NCBI GenBank assembly: GCA_954871525.1
Contig: OX940863.1
Location: forward strand, 7,044,001 to 7,108,000
Length of the DNA: 64,000 nucleotides
DNA from: Parietaria judaica
Lineage: Eukaryota; Streptophyta; Magnoliopsida; Rosales; Urticaceae
Direction of reading: 5' to 3'
The position numbers and the translations under genes are program-made. Below the pieces are notes generated by a model that was not told where the DNA came from, searched no databases, and saw nothing but the letters and a program-made list of their open reading frames with translations. The first letter of the stretch is position 1. Each line of letters opens with the position of its first letter. Positions 11,501 through 24,950 of the stretch are shown piece by piece.

Positions 11501-14500
11501 AAAAATGTAAAATAAAGAAATGCTATAGGAAATGCTATAGCATTTCCTATGGCATTTCTCGTCAACAACTTAATCCTTGTATATTTTTGCATGAGAACTC
11601 TTGTTATATTCAATTCCAATGTATAAGCCCTAAAATCATTATTTATATCAATTGGTTCGAAATTTAAGGTTGTAAAAATGTCAAATAAAGAAATGCTATA
11701 GAAAATGCTATAGCATTTCCTATGGCATTTCTCGTCAACAATTTAATCCTTGCATATTTTTGCATGAGAACTCTTGTTATATTAAAATTCCAATGTATAA
11801 GCCCTAAAATCATTAGTTTTTCAAATGGTTCGAAATTTAAGGTTGTAACAAATGTAAAATAAAGAAATTCTATAGCATTTCCTATGGCATTTCTCGTCAA
11901 CAATTTAATCCTTGCATATTTTTGCATGAGAACTCTTGTTATATTAAAATTCCAATGTATAAGCCCTAAAATCATTAGTTTTTCAATTGGTTCAAAATTT
12001 AAGGTTGTAAAAAATGTAAAATAAAGAAATGCTATAGGAAATGCTATAGCATTTCGTTTGGCATTTCTCGTCAACAATTTAATCCTTGCATATTTTGGCA
12101 TGAGAACACTTGTTATATTCAAATTCCAATGTATAAGCCGTAAAATCATTATTTTTTCAATTGGTTCAAAATTTAAGGCTGTAAAAAAGTCAAATAAACA
12201 AATACTATAGGAAATGCTATAGCATTTCCTATGGCATTTCTCGTCAACAATTTAATCCTTGCATATTTTGGGATGAGAACACTTGTTATATTCAAATTCC
12301 AATGTATAAGCCCTAAAATCATTATTTTCTCAATTGGTTCGAATTTTAAGGTTGTAAAAATGTCAAATAAAGAAATGCTATAGGAAATGCTATAGCATTT
12401 CCTATGGCATTTCTCGTCAACAATTTAATCCTTGCATATTTTTGCATGAGAACTCTTGTTATATTCAAATTCCAATGTATAAGCCCTAAAATTATTATTT
12501 TTTCAATTGGTTCAAAATTTAAGGTTGTAAAAAGTGTAAAATAAAGAAATGCTATAGGAAATTCTATAGCATTTCCTATGGCATTTCTCGTCACCAATTT
12601 AATCCTTGCATATTTTGGCATGAGAACTCTTGTTATATTCAAATTCCAATGTATAAGCCGTAAAATCATTATTTTTTCAATTGGTTCAAAATTTATGGTT
12701 GTAAAAAATGTAAAATAAAGAAATTCTATAGGAAATTCTATAGCATTTCCTATGGCATTTCTCGTCAACAATTTAATCCTTGCATATTTTTTCATGAGAA
12801 CTCTTGTTATATTCAAATTCCAATGTATAAGCCGTAAAATCATTATTTTTTCAATTGGTTCAAAATTTAAGGTTGTAAAAAAGTCAAATAAAGAAATACT
12901 ATAGGAAATGCTATAGCATTTCCTATGGCATTTCTCGTCAACAATTTAATCCTTGCATATTTTGGCATGAGAACTCTTGTTATATTCAAATTCCAATGTA
13001 TAAGCCCTAAAATCATTATTTTCTCAATTGGTTTGAAATTTACGGTTGTAAAAAATGTCAAATAAAGAAATGCTATAGCATTTCCTATGGCATTTCTCGT
13101 CAACAATTTAATCCTTGCATATTTTTGCATGAGAACTCTTGTTATATTCAAATTCCAATGTATAAGCCCTAAACTCATTATTTTTTCAATTGGTTCGACT
13201 TTTAGGTCGTAAACAATGTAAAATATAGAAATGCTATAGGAAATGCTATGCTATAGCATTTCCTATGGAATTTAACGTCAACAATTTAATCCTTGCATAT
13301 TTTTGCATGAGAACGCTTGTAATATTAAATATCCAATGTATAATCCCTAAAATCATTATTTTTTCAATTGGTTCGAAATTTAAGGTTGTAAAAAATGTAA
13401 AATAAAGAAATGCTATTGGAAATGCTATAGCATAACTTATGGCATTTCTCGTCAACAATTTAATCCTTGCATATTTTCGCATGAGAACTCTTGTTATATT
13501 AAAATTCCAATGTATAAGCTTTAAAATCATTATTTTTTCAATTGGTTCGAAATTTAAGGTTGTAAAAAATGTAAAATAAAGAAATGCTATAGGAAATGCT
13601 ATAGCATTTCCTATGGCATTTCTCGTCAACAACTTAATCCTTGTATATTTTTGCATGAGAACTCTTGTTATATTCAATTCCAATGTATAAGCCCTAAAAT
13701 CATTATTTATATCAATTGGTTCGAAATTTAAGGTTGTAAAAATGTCAAATAAAGAAATGCTATAGAAAATGCTATAGCATTTCCTATGGCATTTCTCGTC
13801 AACAATTTAATCCTTGCATATTTTTGCATGAGAACTCTTGTTATATTAAAATTCCAATGTATAAGCCCTAAAATCATTAGTTTTTCAAATGGTTCGAAAT
13901 TTAAGGTTGTAACAAATGTAAAATAAAGAAATTCTATAGCATTTCCTATGGCATTTCTCGTCAACAATTTAATCCTTGCATATTTTTGCATGAGAACTCT
14001 TGTTATATTAAAATTCCAATGTATAAGCCCTAAAATCATTAGTTTTTCAATTGGTTCAAAATTTAAGGTTGTAAAAAATGTAAAATAAAGAAATGCTATA
14101 GGAAATGCTATAGCATTTCGTTTGGCATTTCTCGTCAACAATTTAATCCTTGCATATTTTGGCATGAGAACACTTGTTATATTCAAATTCCAATGTATAA
14201 GCCGTAAAATCATTATTTTTTCAATTGGTTCAAAATTTAAGGCTGTAAAAAAGTCAAATAAACAAATACTATAGGAAATGCTATAGCATTTCCTATGGCA
14301 TTTCTCGTCAACAATTTAATCCTTGCATATTTTGGCATGAGAACTCTTGTTATATTCAAATTCCAATGTATAATCCCTAAAATCATTATTTTCTCAATTG
14401 GTTCGAAATTTAAGGTTGTAAAAAATGTCAAATAAAGAAATGCTATAGCATTTTCTATGGCATTTCTCGTCAACAATTTAATCCTTGCATATTTTTGCAT

Positions 14501-17500
14501 GAGAACTCTTGTTATATTCAAATTCCAATGTATAAGCCCTAAACTCATTATTTTTTCAATTGGTTCGACTTTTAGGTCGTAAACAATGTAAAATATAGAA
14601 ATGCTATAGCATTTCCTATGGAATTTAACGTCATCAATTTAATCCTTGCATATTTTTTCATGAGAACGCTTGTAATATTAAATATCCAATGTATAATCCC
14701 TAAAATCATTATTTTTTCAATTGGTTCGAAATTTAAGGTTGTAAAAAATGTAAAATAAAGAAATGCTACAGTAAATGCTATAGCATAACTTATGGCATTT
14801 TTCGTCAACAATTTAGTCCTTGCATATTTTCGCATGAGAACTCTTGTTATATTCAAATTCCAATGTATAAGCTTTAAAATCATTATTTTTTCAATTGGTT
14901 CGAAATTTAAGGTTGTAAAAAATGTAAAATAAAGAAATGCTATAGGAAATGCGCTATAGCATTTCCTATGGCATTTCTCGTCAACAACTTAATCCTTGTA
15001 TATTTTTGCATGAGAACTCTTGTTATATTCAATTCCAATGTATAAGCCCTAAAATCATTATTTATATCAATTGGTTCGAAATTTAAGGTTGTAAAAATGT
15101 CAAATAAAGAAATGCTATAGGAAATGCTAGCATTTCCTATGGCATTTCTCGTCAACAATTTAATCCTTGCATATTTTTGCATGAGAACTCTTGTTATATT
15201 AAAATTCCAATGTATAAGCCCTAAAATCATTAGTTTTTCAAATGGTTCGAAATTTAAGGTTGTAAGAAATGTAAAATAAATAAATTCTATATCATTTCCT
15301 ATGGCATTTCTCGTCAACAATTGAATCCTTGCATATTTTTGCATGAGAACTCTTGTTATATTAAAATTCCAATGTATAAGCCCTAAAATCATTAGTTTTT
15401 CAATTGGTTCGAAATTTAAAGTTGTAAAAAATGTAAAATAAAGAAATTCTATAGGAAATGCTATAGCATTTCGTTTGGCATTTCCCGTCAACAATTTAAT
15501 CCTTGCATATTTTTGCATGCGAACTCTTGTTATATACAAATTCCAATGTATAAGCCCTAAAATCATTATTTTTTCAATTGGTTCGACTTTTAGGTCGTAA
15601 ACAATATAAAATAAAGAAATGCTATAGGAAATGCTATAGCATTTCTTATGGAAATTTAACGTCAACAATTTAATCCTTGCATATTTTTGCATGAGAACGC
15701 TTGTAATATTAAAATTTCAATGTATAAGCCCTAAAATCATTATTTTTTCAATTGGTTTGAAATTTAAGGTTGTAAAAAATGTAAAGTAAAGAAATGCTAT
15801 AGGAAATGCTATAGCATTTCCTATGGCATTTCTCGTCAACAATTTAATCCTTGCATATTTTTGCATGAGAACTCTTGTTATATTCAAATTCCAATGTATA
15901 AGCCTTAAAATCATTATTTTTTAAATTGGTTCAAAATTTAAGGTTGTAAAAAATGTAAAATAAAGAAATGCTATAGGAAATGCTATATCATAACTTATGG
16001 CATTTCTCGTCAACAATTTAATCCTTGCATATTTTTGCATGAGAACTCTTGTTATATTAAAATTCCAATGTATAAGCCCTAAAATCATTAGTTTTTCAAT
16101 TGGTTCAAAATTTAAGGTTGTAAAAAATGTAAAATAAAGAAATGCTATAGGAAATGCTATAGCATTTCGTTTGGCATTTCTCGTCAACAATTTAATCCTT
16201 GCATATTTTGGCATGAGAACACTTGTTATATTCAAATTCCAATGTATAAGCCGTAAAATCATTATTTTTTCAATTGGTTCAAAATTTAAGGCTGTAAAAA
16301 AGTCAAATAAACAAATACTATAGGAAATGCTATAGCATTTCCTATGGCATTTCTCGTCAACAATTTAATCCTTGCATATTTTGGCATGAGAACTCTTGTT
16401 ATATTCAAATTCCAATGTATAATCCCTAAAATCATTATTTTCTCAATTGGTTCAAAATTTAAGGTTGTAAAAAATGTCAAATAAAGAAATGCTATAGCAT
16501 TTTCTATGGCATTTCTCGTCAACAATTTAATCCTTGCATATTTTTGCATGAGAACTCTTGTTATATTCAAATTCCAATGTATAAGCCCTAAACTCATTAT
16601 TTTTTCAATTGGTTCGACTTTTAGGTCGTAAACAATGTAAAATATAGAAATGCTATAGGAAATGCTATAGCATTTCCTATGGAATTTAACGTCAACAATT
16701 TAATCCTTGCATATTTTTTCATGAGAACGCTTGTAATATTAAATATCCAATGTATAATCCCTAAAATCATTATTTTTTCAATTGGTTCGAAATTTAAGGT
16801 TGTAAAAAATGTAAAATAAAGAAATGCTACAGGAAATGCTATAGCATAACTTATGGCATTTTTCGTCAACAATTTAGTCCTTGCATATTTTCGCATGAGA
16901 ACTCTTGTTATATTCAAATTCCAATGTATAAGCTTTAAAATCATTATTTTTTCAATTGGTTCGAAATTTAAGGTTGTAAAAAATGTAAAATAAAGAAATG
17001 CTATAGGAAATGCGCTATAGCATTTCCTATGGCATTTCTCGTCAACAACTTAATCCTTGTATATTTTTGCATGAGAACTCTTGTTATATTCAATTCCAAT
17101 GTATAAGCCCTAAAATCATTATTTATATCAATTGGTTCGAAATTTAAGGTTGTAAAAATGTCAAATAAAGAAATGCTATAGGAAATGCTATAGCATTTCC
17201 TATGGCATTTCTCGTCAACAATTTAATCCTTGCATATTTTTGCATGAGAACTCTTGTTATATTAAAATTCCAATGTATAAGCCCTAAAATCATTAGTTTT
17301 TCAAATGGTTCGAAATTTAAGGTTGTAAGAAATGTAAAATAAATAAATTCTATATCATTTCCTATGGCATTTCTCGTCAACAATTGAATCCTTGCATATT
17401 TTTGCATGAGAACTCTTGTTATATTAAAATTCCAATGTATAAGCCCTAAAATCATTAGTTTTTCAATTGGTTCGAAATTTAAAGTTGTAAAAAATGTAAA

Positions 17501-18000
17501 ATAAAGAAATTCTATAGGAAATGCTATAGCATTTCGTTTGGCATTTCCCGTCAACAATTTAATCCTTGCATATTTTTGCATGCGAACTCTTGTTATATAC
17601 AAATTCCAATGTATAAGCCCTAAAATCATTATTTTTTCAATTGGTTTGACTTTTAGGTCGTAAACAATATAAAATAAAGAAATGCTATAGGAAATGCTAT
17701 AGCATTTCTTATGGAAATTTAACGTCAACAATTTAATCCTTGCATATTTTTGCATGAGAACGCTTGTAATATTAAAATTTCAATGTATAAGCCCTAAAAT
17801 CATTATTTTTTCAATTGGTTTGAAATTTAAGGTTGTAAAAAATGTAAAGTAAAGAAATGCTATAGGAAATGCTATAGCATTTCCTATGGCATTTCTCGTC
17901 AACAATTTAATCCTTGCATATTTTTGCATGAGAACTCTTGTTATATTCAAATTCCAATGTATAAGCCTTAAAATCATTATTTTTTAAACTGGTTCAAAAT
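11500..18000 (+). repeat. ~2.05-kb (12-monomer) higher-order repeat, about three related copies
   Basis: About 11.5-12.26 kb matches 13.56-14.32 kb at offset 2064. A longer block, about 13.95-15.95 kb, matches 16.0-18.0 kb at offsets of 2049, then 2061, then 2063. The unit includes monomers with CAACAACTTAATCCTTGTATA, a T-to-A change giving ATTTATATCAATTGG, CATTTCGTTTGGC, and a type C monomer. The two offset steps coincide with palindrome differences: a 12-bp deletion at about 14600 and a GCTAGC centre at about 15127. A shared odd GC insertion (AAATGCGCTATAGC at 14951 and 17012) confirms common descent. Confidence 0.87.
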
Positions 18001-20750
18001 TTAAGGTTGTAAAAAATGTAAAATAAAGAAATGCTATAGGAAATGCTATAGCATTTCCTATGGCATTTCTCGTCAACAATTTAATCCTTGCATATTTTTG
18101 CATGAGAACTCTTGTTATACTAAAAGTCCAATGTATAAGCCCTAAAATCATTAGTTTTTCAATTGGTTCGAAATTTAAGGTTGTAAAAAATGTAAAATAA
18201 AGAAATGCTATAGGAAATGCTATAGCATTTCGTTTGGCATTTCTCGTCAACAATTTAATCCTTGCATATTTTTGCATTAGAACTCTTGTTATATACAAAT
18301 TCCAATGTATAAGCCCTAAAATAATTATTTTTTCAATTGGTTCGACTTTTAGGTCGTAAACAATATAAAATAAAGAAATGCTATAGCATTTCTTATGGAA
18401 ATTTAACATCAACAAATTAATCCTTGCATATTTTTGCATGAGAACGCTTGTAATATTAAAATTTAAATGTATAAGCCCTAAAATCATTATTTTTTCAATT
18501 GGTTTGAAATTTAAGGTTGTAAAAAATGTAAAGTAAAGAAATGCTATAGGAAATGCTATAGCATATCCTATGGCATTTCTCGTCAACAATTTAATCCTTG
18601 CATATTTTTGCATGAGAACTCTTGTTATATTCAAATTCTAATGTATAAGCCTTAAAATCATTATTTTTTAAATTGGTTCAAAATTTAAGGTTGTAAAAAA
18701 TGTAAAATAAAGAAATGCTATAGGAAATGCTATAGCATTTCCTATGGCATTTCTCGTCAACAATTTAATCCTTGCATATTTTTGCATGAGAACTCTTGTT
18801 ATATTAAAATTCCAATGTATAAGACCTAAAATCATTATTTTTTCAATTGGTTCGACTTTTAGGTCGTAAAATATGTAAAATATAGCAATGCTATAGGAAA
18901 TGCTATAGCATTTCCTATGGAATTTAACGTCAACAATTTAATCCTTGCATATTTTTGCATGAGAACGCTTGTAATATTAAATATCCAATGTATAATCCCT
19001 AAAATCATTATTTTTTCAATTGGTTTGAAATTTAAGGTTGTAAAAAATGTAAAATAAAGAAATGCTATAGGAAATGCTATAGCATTTCCTATGGCATTTC
19101 TCGTCAACAATTTAATCCTTGCATATTTTTGCATGAGAACTCTTGTTATATTCAAATTCCAATGTATAAGCTTTAAAATCATTGTTTTTTAAATTGGTTC
19201 AAAATTTAAGGTTGTAAACAATGTAAAATGAAGAAATGCTATAGGAAATGCTATAGGAAATGCTATAGCATTCCCTATGGCATTTCTCGTCAACATCTTA
19301 ATCCTTGCATATTTTTGCATGAGATTTCTTGTTATATTCAAATTCCAAAGTATAAGCTTTAAAATCATTATTTTTTCAATTGTTTCGAAATTTAAGGTTG
19401 TAAAAAATGTAAAATAAAGAAATGCTATAGGAAATGCTATAGCATTTCCTATGGCATTTCTCGTCAACAATTTAATCCTTGCATATTTTTGCATGAGAAC
19501 TCTTGTTATATTCAAATTCCAATGTATAAGCTTTAAAATCATTGTTTTTTAAATTGGTTCAAAATTTAAGGTTGTAAAAAATGTAAAATAAAGAAATTCT
19601 ATAGGAAATTCTATAGCATTTCATATGGCATTTCTCGTCAACAATTTAATCCTTGCATATTTTTTCATGAGAACTCTTGTTATATTCAAATTCCAAAGTA
19701 TAAGCTTTAAAATCATTATTTTTTCAATTGGATCGAAATTTAAGGTTGTAAAAAATGTAAAATAAAGAAATGCTATAGGAAATGCTATAGCATTTCCTAT
19801 GGCATTTCTCGTCAACAATTTAATCCTTGCATATTTTCGCATGAGAACTCTTGTTATATTCAAATTCCAATGTATAAGCCTTAAAATCATTATTTTCTCA
19901 ATTGGTTCGAAATTTAAGGTTGTAAAAAAGTCAAATAAAGAAATGCTATAGCATTTCCTATGGCATTTCTCGTCAACAATTTAATCCTTGCATATTTTTG
20001 CATGAGAACTCTTGTTATATTCAAATTCCAATGTATAAACTTAAAAAACATTATTTTTCAATTGTTACGAAATTTAAGGTTGTAAAAAATGTAAAATAAA
20101 GAAATGCTATAGGAAATGCTATAGCATTTCCTATGGCATTTCTCGTCAACAATTTAATCCTTGCATATTTTTGCATGAGAACTCTTCTTATATTCAAATT
20201 TCAATGTATAAGCTTTAAAATCATTATTTTTTCTATTGGTTCGAAATTTAAGGTTGTAAAGATGTAAAATAAAGAAATGCTGTAGGAAATGCTATAGCAT
20301 TTCCTATGGCATTTCCCGTCAACAATTTAATCTTTGCATATTTTTGCATGAGAACACTTGTTATATTCAAATTCCAATGTATAAACCCTAAAACCATTAT
20401 TTTTTCAATTGGTTCGAAATTTAAGGTTGTAAAAAATGTCAAACAAAGAAATGCTATAGGAAATGCTATAGCATTTCCTATGGAATTTCTCGTCAACAAT
20501 TTAATCCTTGCATATTTTTGCATGAGAACTCTTGTTCTATTAAAATTCCAATGTATAAGCTTTAAAATCATTATTTTTTCAATTGATTCGAAATTTAAGG
20601 TTGTAAAAAATGTAAAATAAAGAAATGCTATAGGAAATGCTATAGCATTTCCTATGGCATTTCTCGTCAACAACTTAAACCTTGCATAGTTTTGCATGAG
20701 AACTCTTGTTATATTCAAATTCCAATGTATAAGCCCTAAAATCATTATTT
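18000..20750 (+). repeat. Mixed monomer domain next to the 2.05-kb HOR
   Basis: Continues the style of the 2.05-kb unit but with scrambled order: type C monomers near 18345 and 18854, a monomer with GTCGTAAAATATGTAAAATA near 18863, and several TTAAATTGGTTCAAAATTT variants. The part from about 20.1 to 20.75 kb matches about 41.4-42.0 kb at an offset close to 21.29 kb. No gene is seen. Confidence 0.8.
19233..19268 (+). repeat. Triplicated 12-mer GAAATGCTATAG in the left palindrome arm
   Basis: Three exact direct copies of the 12-mer lie at 19233-19244, 19245-19256 and 19257-19268, where the normal monomer has two. The right arm is not expanded and carries a change (CATTCCCTATGG). This is a slippage expansion by one unit and makes this monomer 12 bp longer on one side only. 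Confidence 0.92.
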
Positions 20751-23700
20751 TTTTCAATTGGTTCGAAATTTAAGGTTGTAAAAAATGTCAAATAAAGAAA
20801 TGCTATAGGAAATGCTATAGCATTTCCTATGGCATTTCTCGTCAACAATTTAATCCTTGCATAGTTTTGCATGAGAACTCTTGTTATATTCAAATTCAAA
20901 TTTATAAGCCCTAAAATCGTTATTTTTTCAATTGGTTCGAAATTTAAGGTTGTAAAAAATGTCAAATTAAGAAATTGTATAGGAAATTCTATAGCATTTC
21001 CTATGGCATTTCTTTTCAACAATTTAATTATTTCATATTTTTGCATAAGAACTCTTGTTATATTCAAATTCCAATGTATAAGCCCTAAAATCATTATTTT
21101 TTCAATTTGTTCGAAATTTTAGGTTGTAAACAATGTAAAATAAAGAAATGCTAGCATTTCCTATGGCATTTCTCGTCAACAATTTAATCCTTGCATATTT
21201 TTGCATGAGAACTCTTGTTATATTAAAATTCCAATGTATAAGTTTTAAAATCATTATTTTTTCAATTGGTTCGAAATTCAAGGTTGTAAAAAATATAAAA
21301 TAAAGAAATGCTATAGGAAATGCTATAGCATTTCCTATGGCATTTCTCATCAACAATTTAATCCTTGCATATTTTTGCATGAGAACACTTGTTATATTCA
21401 AATTCCAATGTATAAGCACTAAAATCATTATTTTTTCAATTGGTTCGAAATTTTAGGTCGTAAACAATGTAAAATAAAGAAATGCTATAGGAAATGCTAA
21501 CATTTCCTATGGCATTTTTCGTAAACAATTTAATCCTTGCATATGTTTCCATAAGAACTCTTGTTATCTTCAAATTCCAATGTATAAGCTTTAAAATCAT
21601 TATTTTTTCAATTAGATCAAAATTTAAGGTTGTAAAAAATGTAAAATAAAGAAATGTTATAGGAAATACTATAGCATTTCCTATGGCATTTCTCGTCAAC
21701 AATTTAACCCTTGCATATTTTTGCATGAGAACTCTTGTTATATTCAAATTCCAATGTATAAGCCCTAAAATCATTATTTTTTCAATTGGTTTGAAATTTA
21801 AGGTTGTAAAAATGTAAAATAAAGAAATTCTTTAGGAAATTCTAGAGCATTTCCTATGGCATTTCTCGTCAACAATTTAATCCTTGCATATTTTTGCATG
21901 AGAACTCTTTTTATATTCAAATTACAATGTATAAGCCCTAAAATCATTATTTTTCAATTGGTTCAAAATTTAAGGTTGTAAAAAATGTAAAATAAAGAAA
22001 TGCTATAGGAAATACTATAGCATTTCCTATGGCATTTCTCGTCAACAATTTAATCCTTGCATATTTTTTCTTGAGAACTCTTGTTATATTCAAATTCCAA
22101 TGTATAAGCCCTAAAATCATTATTTTTTCAATTGGTTCGAAACTTAAGGTTGTAAAAAATGTAAAATAAAGAAATGCTATAGGAAATGCTATAGCAATTT
22201 CTATGGCATTTCTCGTCAACAATTTAATCATTGAATATTTTTGCATGAGAACTCTTGTTACATTCAAATTCCAATGTATAAGCCCTAATATCATTATTTT
22301 TTCAATTGGTTCGAATTTTAGGTCGTAAACAATGTAAAATAAAGAAATGCTATAGGAAATGCTATAGCATTTCCTATGGCATTTCTCGTCAACAATTTAA
22401 TCGTTGCATATTTTTGCATGAGAACTCTTTTTATATTAAAATTACAATGTATAAGCCCTAAAATCATTATTTTTTTAATTGGTTCAAAATTTAAGGTTGT
22501 AAAAAATGTAAAATAAAGAATTTCTATAGGAAATACTATAGCATTTCCTATGGCATTTCTCGTCAACAATTTAATCCTTGCATATTTTTTCATGAGAAAT
22601 CTTGTTATATTCAAATTCCAATGTATAAGCCCTAAAACTATTTTTTTTAAATTGGTTCGAAATTTAAGGTCGTAAAAAATGTAAAATAAAGAAATGCAAT
22701 AGGAAATGCTATAGCATTTCCTATGGAATTTCTCGTCAACAATTTAATCCTTGCATATTTTGGCATGAGAACTCTTGTTATATTCAAATTCCAATCTATA
22801 AGCCCTAAAATCATTATTTTCTCAATTGGTTCGAAATTTAAGGTTGTAAAAAATTTCAAATAAAGAAATGCTATAGGAAATGCTATAGCATTTCCTACGG
22901 CATTTCTCGTCAACAATTTAATCCTTGCATATTTTGGCATGAGAACTCTTGTTCTATTCAAATTCCAATGTATAAGCCCTAAAATCATTATTTTCTCAAT
23001 TGGTTCGAAATTTAAGATTGTAAAAAATTTCAAATAAAGAAATGCTATAGGAAATGCTATAGCATTTCCTATGGCATTTCTCGTCAACAAATTAATCCTT
23101 GCATATTTTTGCATGAGAACTCTTGTTATATTCAAATTCCAATGTATAAGCCCTAAAATCATTATTTTTTCAATTGGTTTGAAAATTTAGGTCGTAAACA
23201 ATGTAAAATAAAGAAATGCGATAGGAAATGCTATGGCATTTTTCGTCAACAATTTAATCCTTGCATATTTTTGCATGAGAACTCTTTTTATATTCAAATT
23301 CAATGTATAAGCCCTAAAATCATTAATTTTTCAATTGGTTCAAAATTTAAGGTTGTAAAAAATGTAAAATAAAGAAATGCTATAGGAAATGCTATAACAT
23401 TTCCTATGGCATTTCTCGTCAACAATTTAATCCTTGCATATTAGTGCATAAGAACACTTGTTATATTCAAATTCCAATGTATAATCCCTAAAATATTTAT
23501 TTTCTCAATTGGTTCGAAATTTAAGGTTGTAAAAAAGTCAAATAAAGAAATTTTTCCTATGGCATTTCTCGTCAACAATTTAATCCTTGCATATTTTTGC
23601 ATGAGAACTCTTGTTATATTCAAATTCCAATGTATAAGCCCTAAAATCATTATTTTCTCAATTGGTTCGAAATTTAAGGTTGTAAAAAATTTCAAATAAA

Positions 23701-24950
23701 GAAATGCTATAGGAAATGCTATAGCATTTCCTATGGCATTTCTCGTCAACAATTTAATCCTTGCATATTTTTGCATGAGAACTCTTGTTCTATTCAAATT
23801 CCAATGTATAAGCTTTAAAATCATTATTTTTCAATTGGTTCAAAATTTAAGGTTGTAAAAAATGTAAAATAAAGAAATGCTATAGGATATACTATAGCAT
23901 TTCCTATGGCATTTCTCGTCAACAATTTAATCCTTGCATATTTTGGCATGAGAACTCTTGTTATATTCAAATTCCAATGTATAAGCCCTAAAATCCTTAT
24001 TTTCTCAATTGGTTCGAAATTTAAGGTTGTAAAAAATGTCAAATAAAGAAATGCTATAGGAAATGCTATAGCATTTCCTATGGCATTTCTCGTCAACAAT
24101 TAAATCCTTGCATATTTTTGCATGAGAACTCTTGTTATTTTCAAATTCCAATGTATAAGCCCTAAAATCATTATTTTTTCAATTGGTTCCAAATTTAAGG
24201 TTGTAAAAAATGTAAAATAAAGAAATTCTATAGGAAATTATATAGCATTTCCTATGGCATTTCTCGTCAACAATTTAATACTTGCATATTTTTTCATAAG
24301 AACTCTTGTTATATTCAAATTCCAATATATAAGCCCTAAAATCATTATTTTTTCAATTGGTTCGAAATTTAAGGTTGTAAAAAATGTAAAATAAAGAAAT
24401 GCTATCTATGGCATTTCTCGTCAACAATTTAATCCTTGCATATTTATGCATGAGATCTCTTGGTATATTCAAATTCCAATGTATAAGCCTTAAAATCATT
24501 ATTTTCTCAATTGGTTCAAAATTTAAGGTTGTAAAAAAGTCAAATAAAGAAATGCTATATCATTTCCAATGGTATTTCTCGTCAACAATTTAATCCTTGC
24601 ATATTTTTTGCATGAGAACTCTTGTTCTATTCAAATTCCAATGTATAAGCTTTAAAATCATTATTTTTTCAATTGGTTCGAAATTGAAGGTCGTAAATAA
24701 TGTAAAATAAAGAAATGCTATAGGAAATACTATAGCATTTCCTATGGCATTTCTCGTCAACAATTTAATCCTTGCATATTTTGGCATGAGAACTCTTGTT
24801 ATATTCAAATTCCAATGTATAAGCCCTAAAATCATTATTTTCTCAATTGGTTCGAAATTTAAGGTTGTAAAAAAGTCAAATAAAGAAATGCTATAGGAAA
24901 TGCTATAGCATTTCCAATGGCATTTCTCGTCAACAATTTAATCCTTGCAT
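20750..24950 (+). repeat. Divergent mixed-monomer domain
   Basis: Monomers here are less uniform than elsewhere. There are short palindrome cores (AAATGCTAGCATTTCC near 21150 and AAATGCTAACATTTCC near 21490), a T-run deletion at 21955, and a palindrome almost lost at 23550 (AAATTTTTCCTATGG). Spacers vary between AAAAATTTCAAAT, AAAAAAGTCAAAT and AAAAAATGTCAAAT. No HOR is clear by eye. The piece at about 24.15-24.78 kb matches about 30.14-30.77 kb at an offset near 5989 bp, including GAAATGCTATCTATGGC. Confidence 0.8.
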
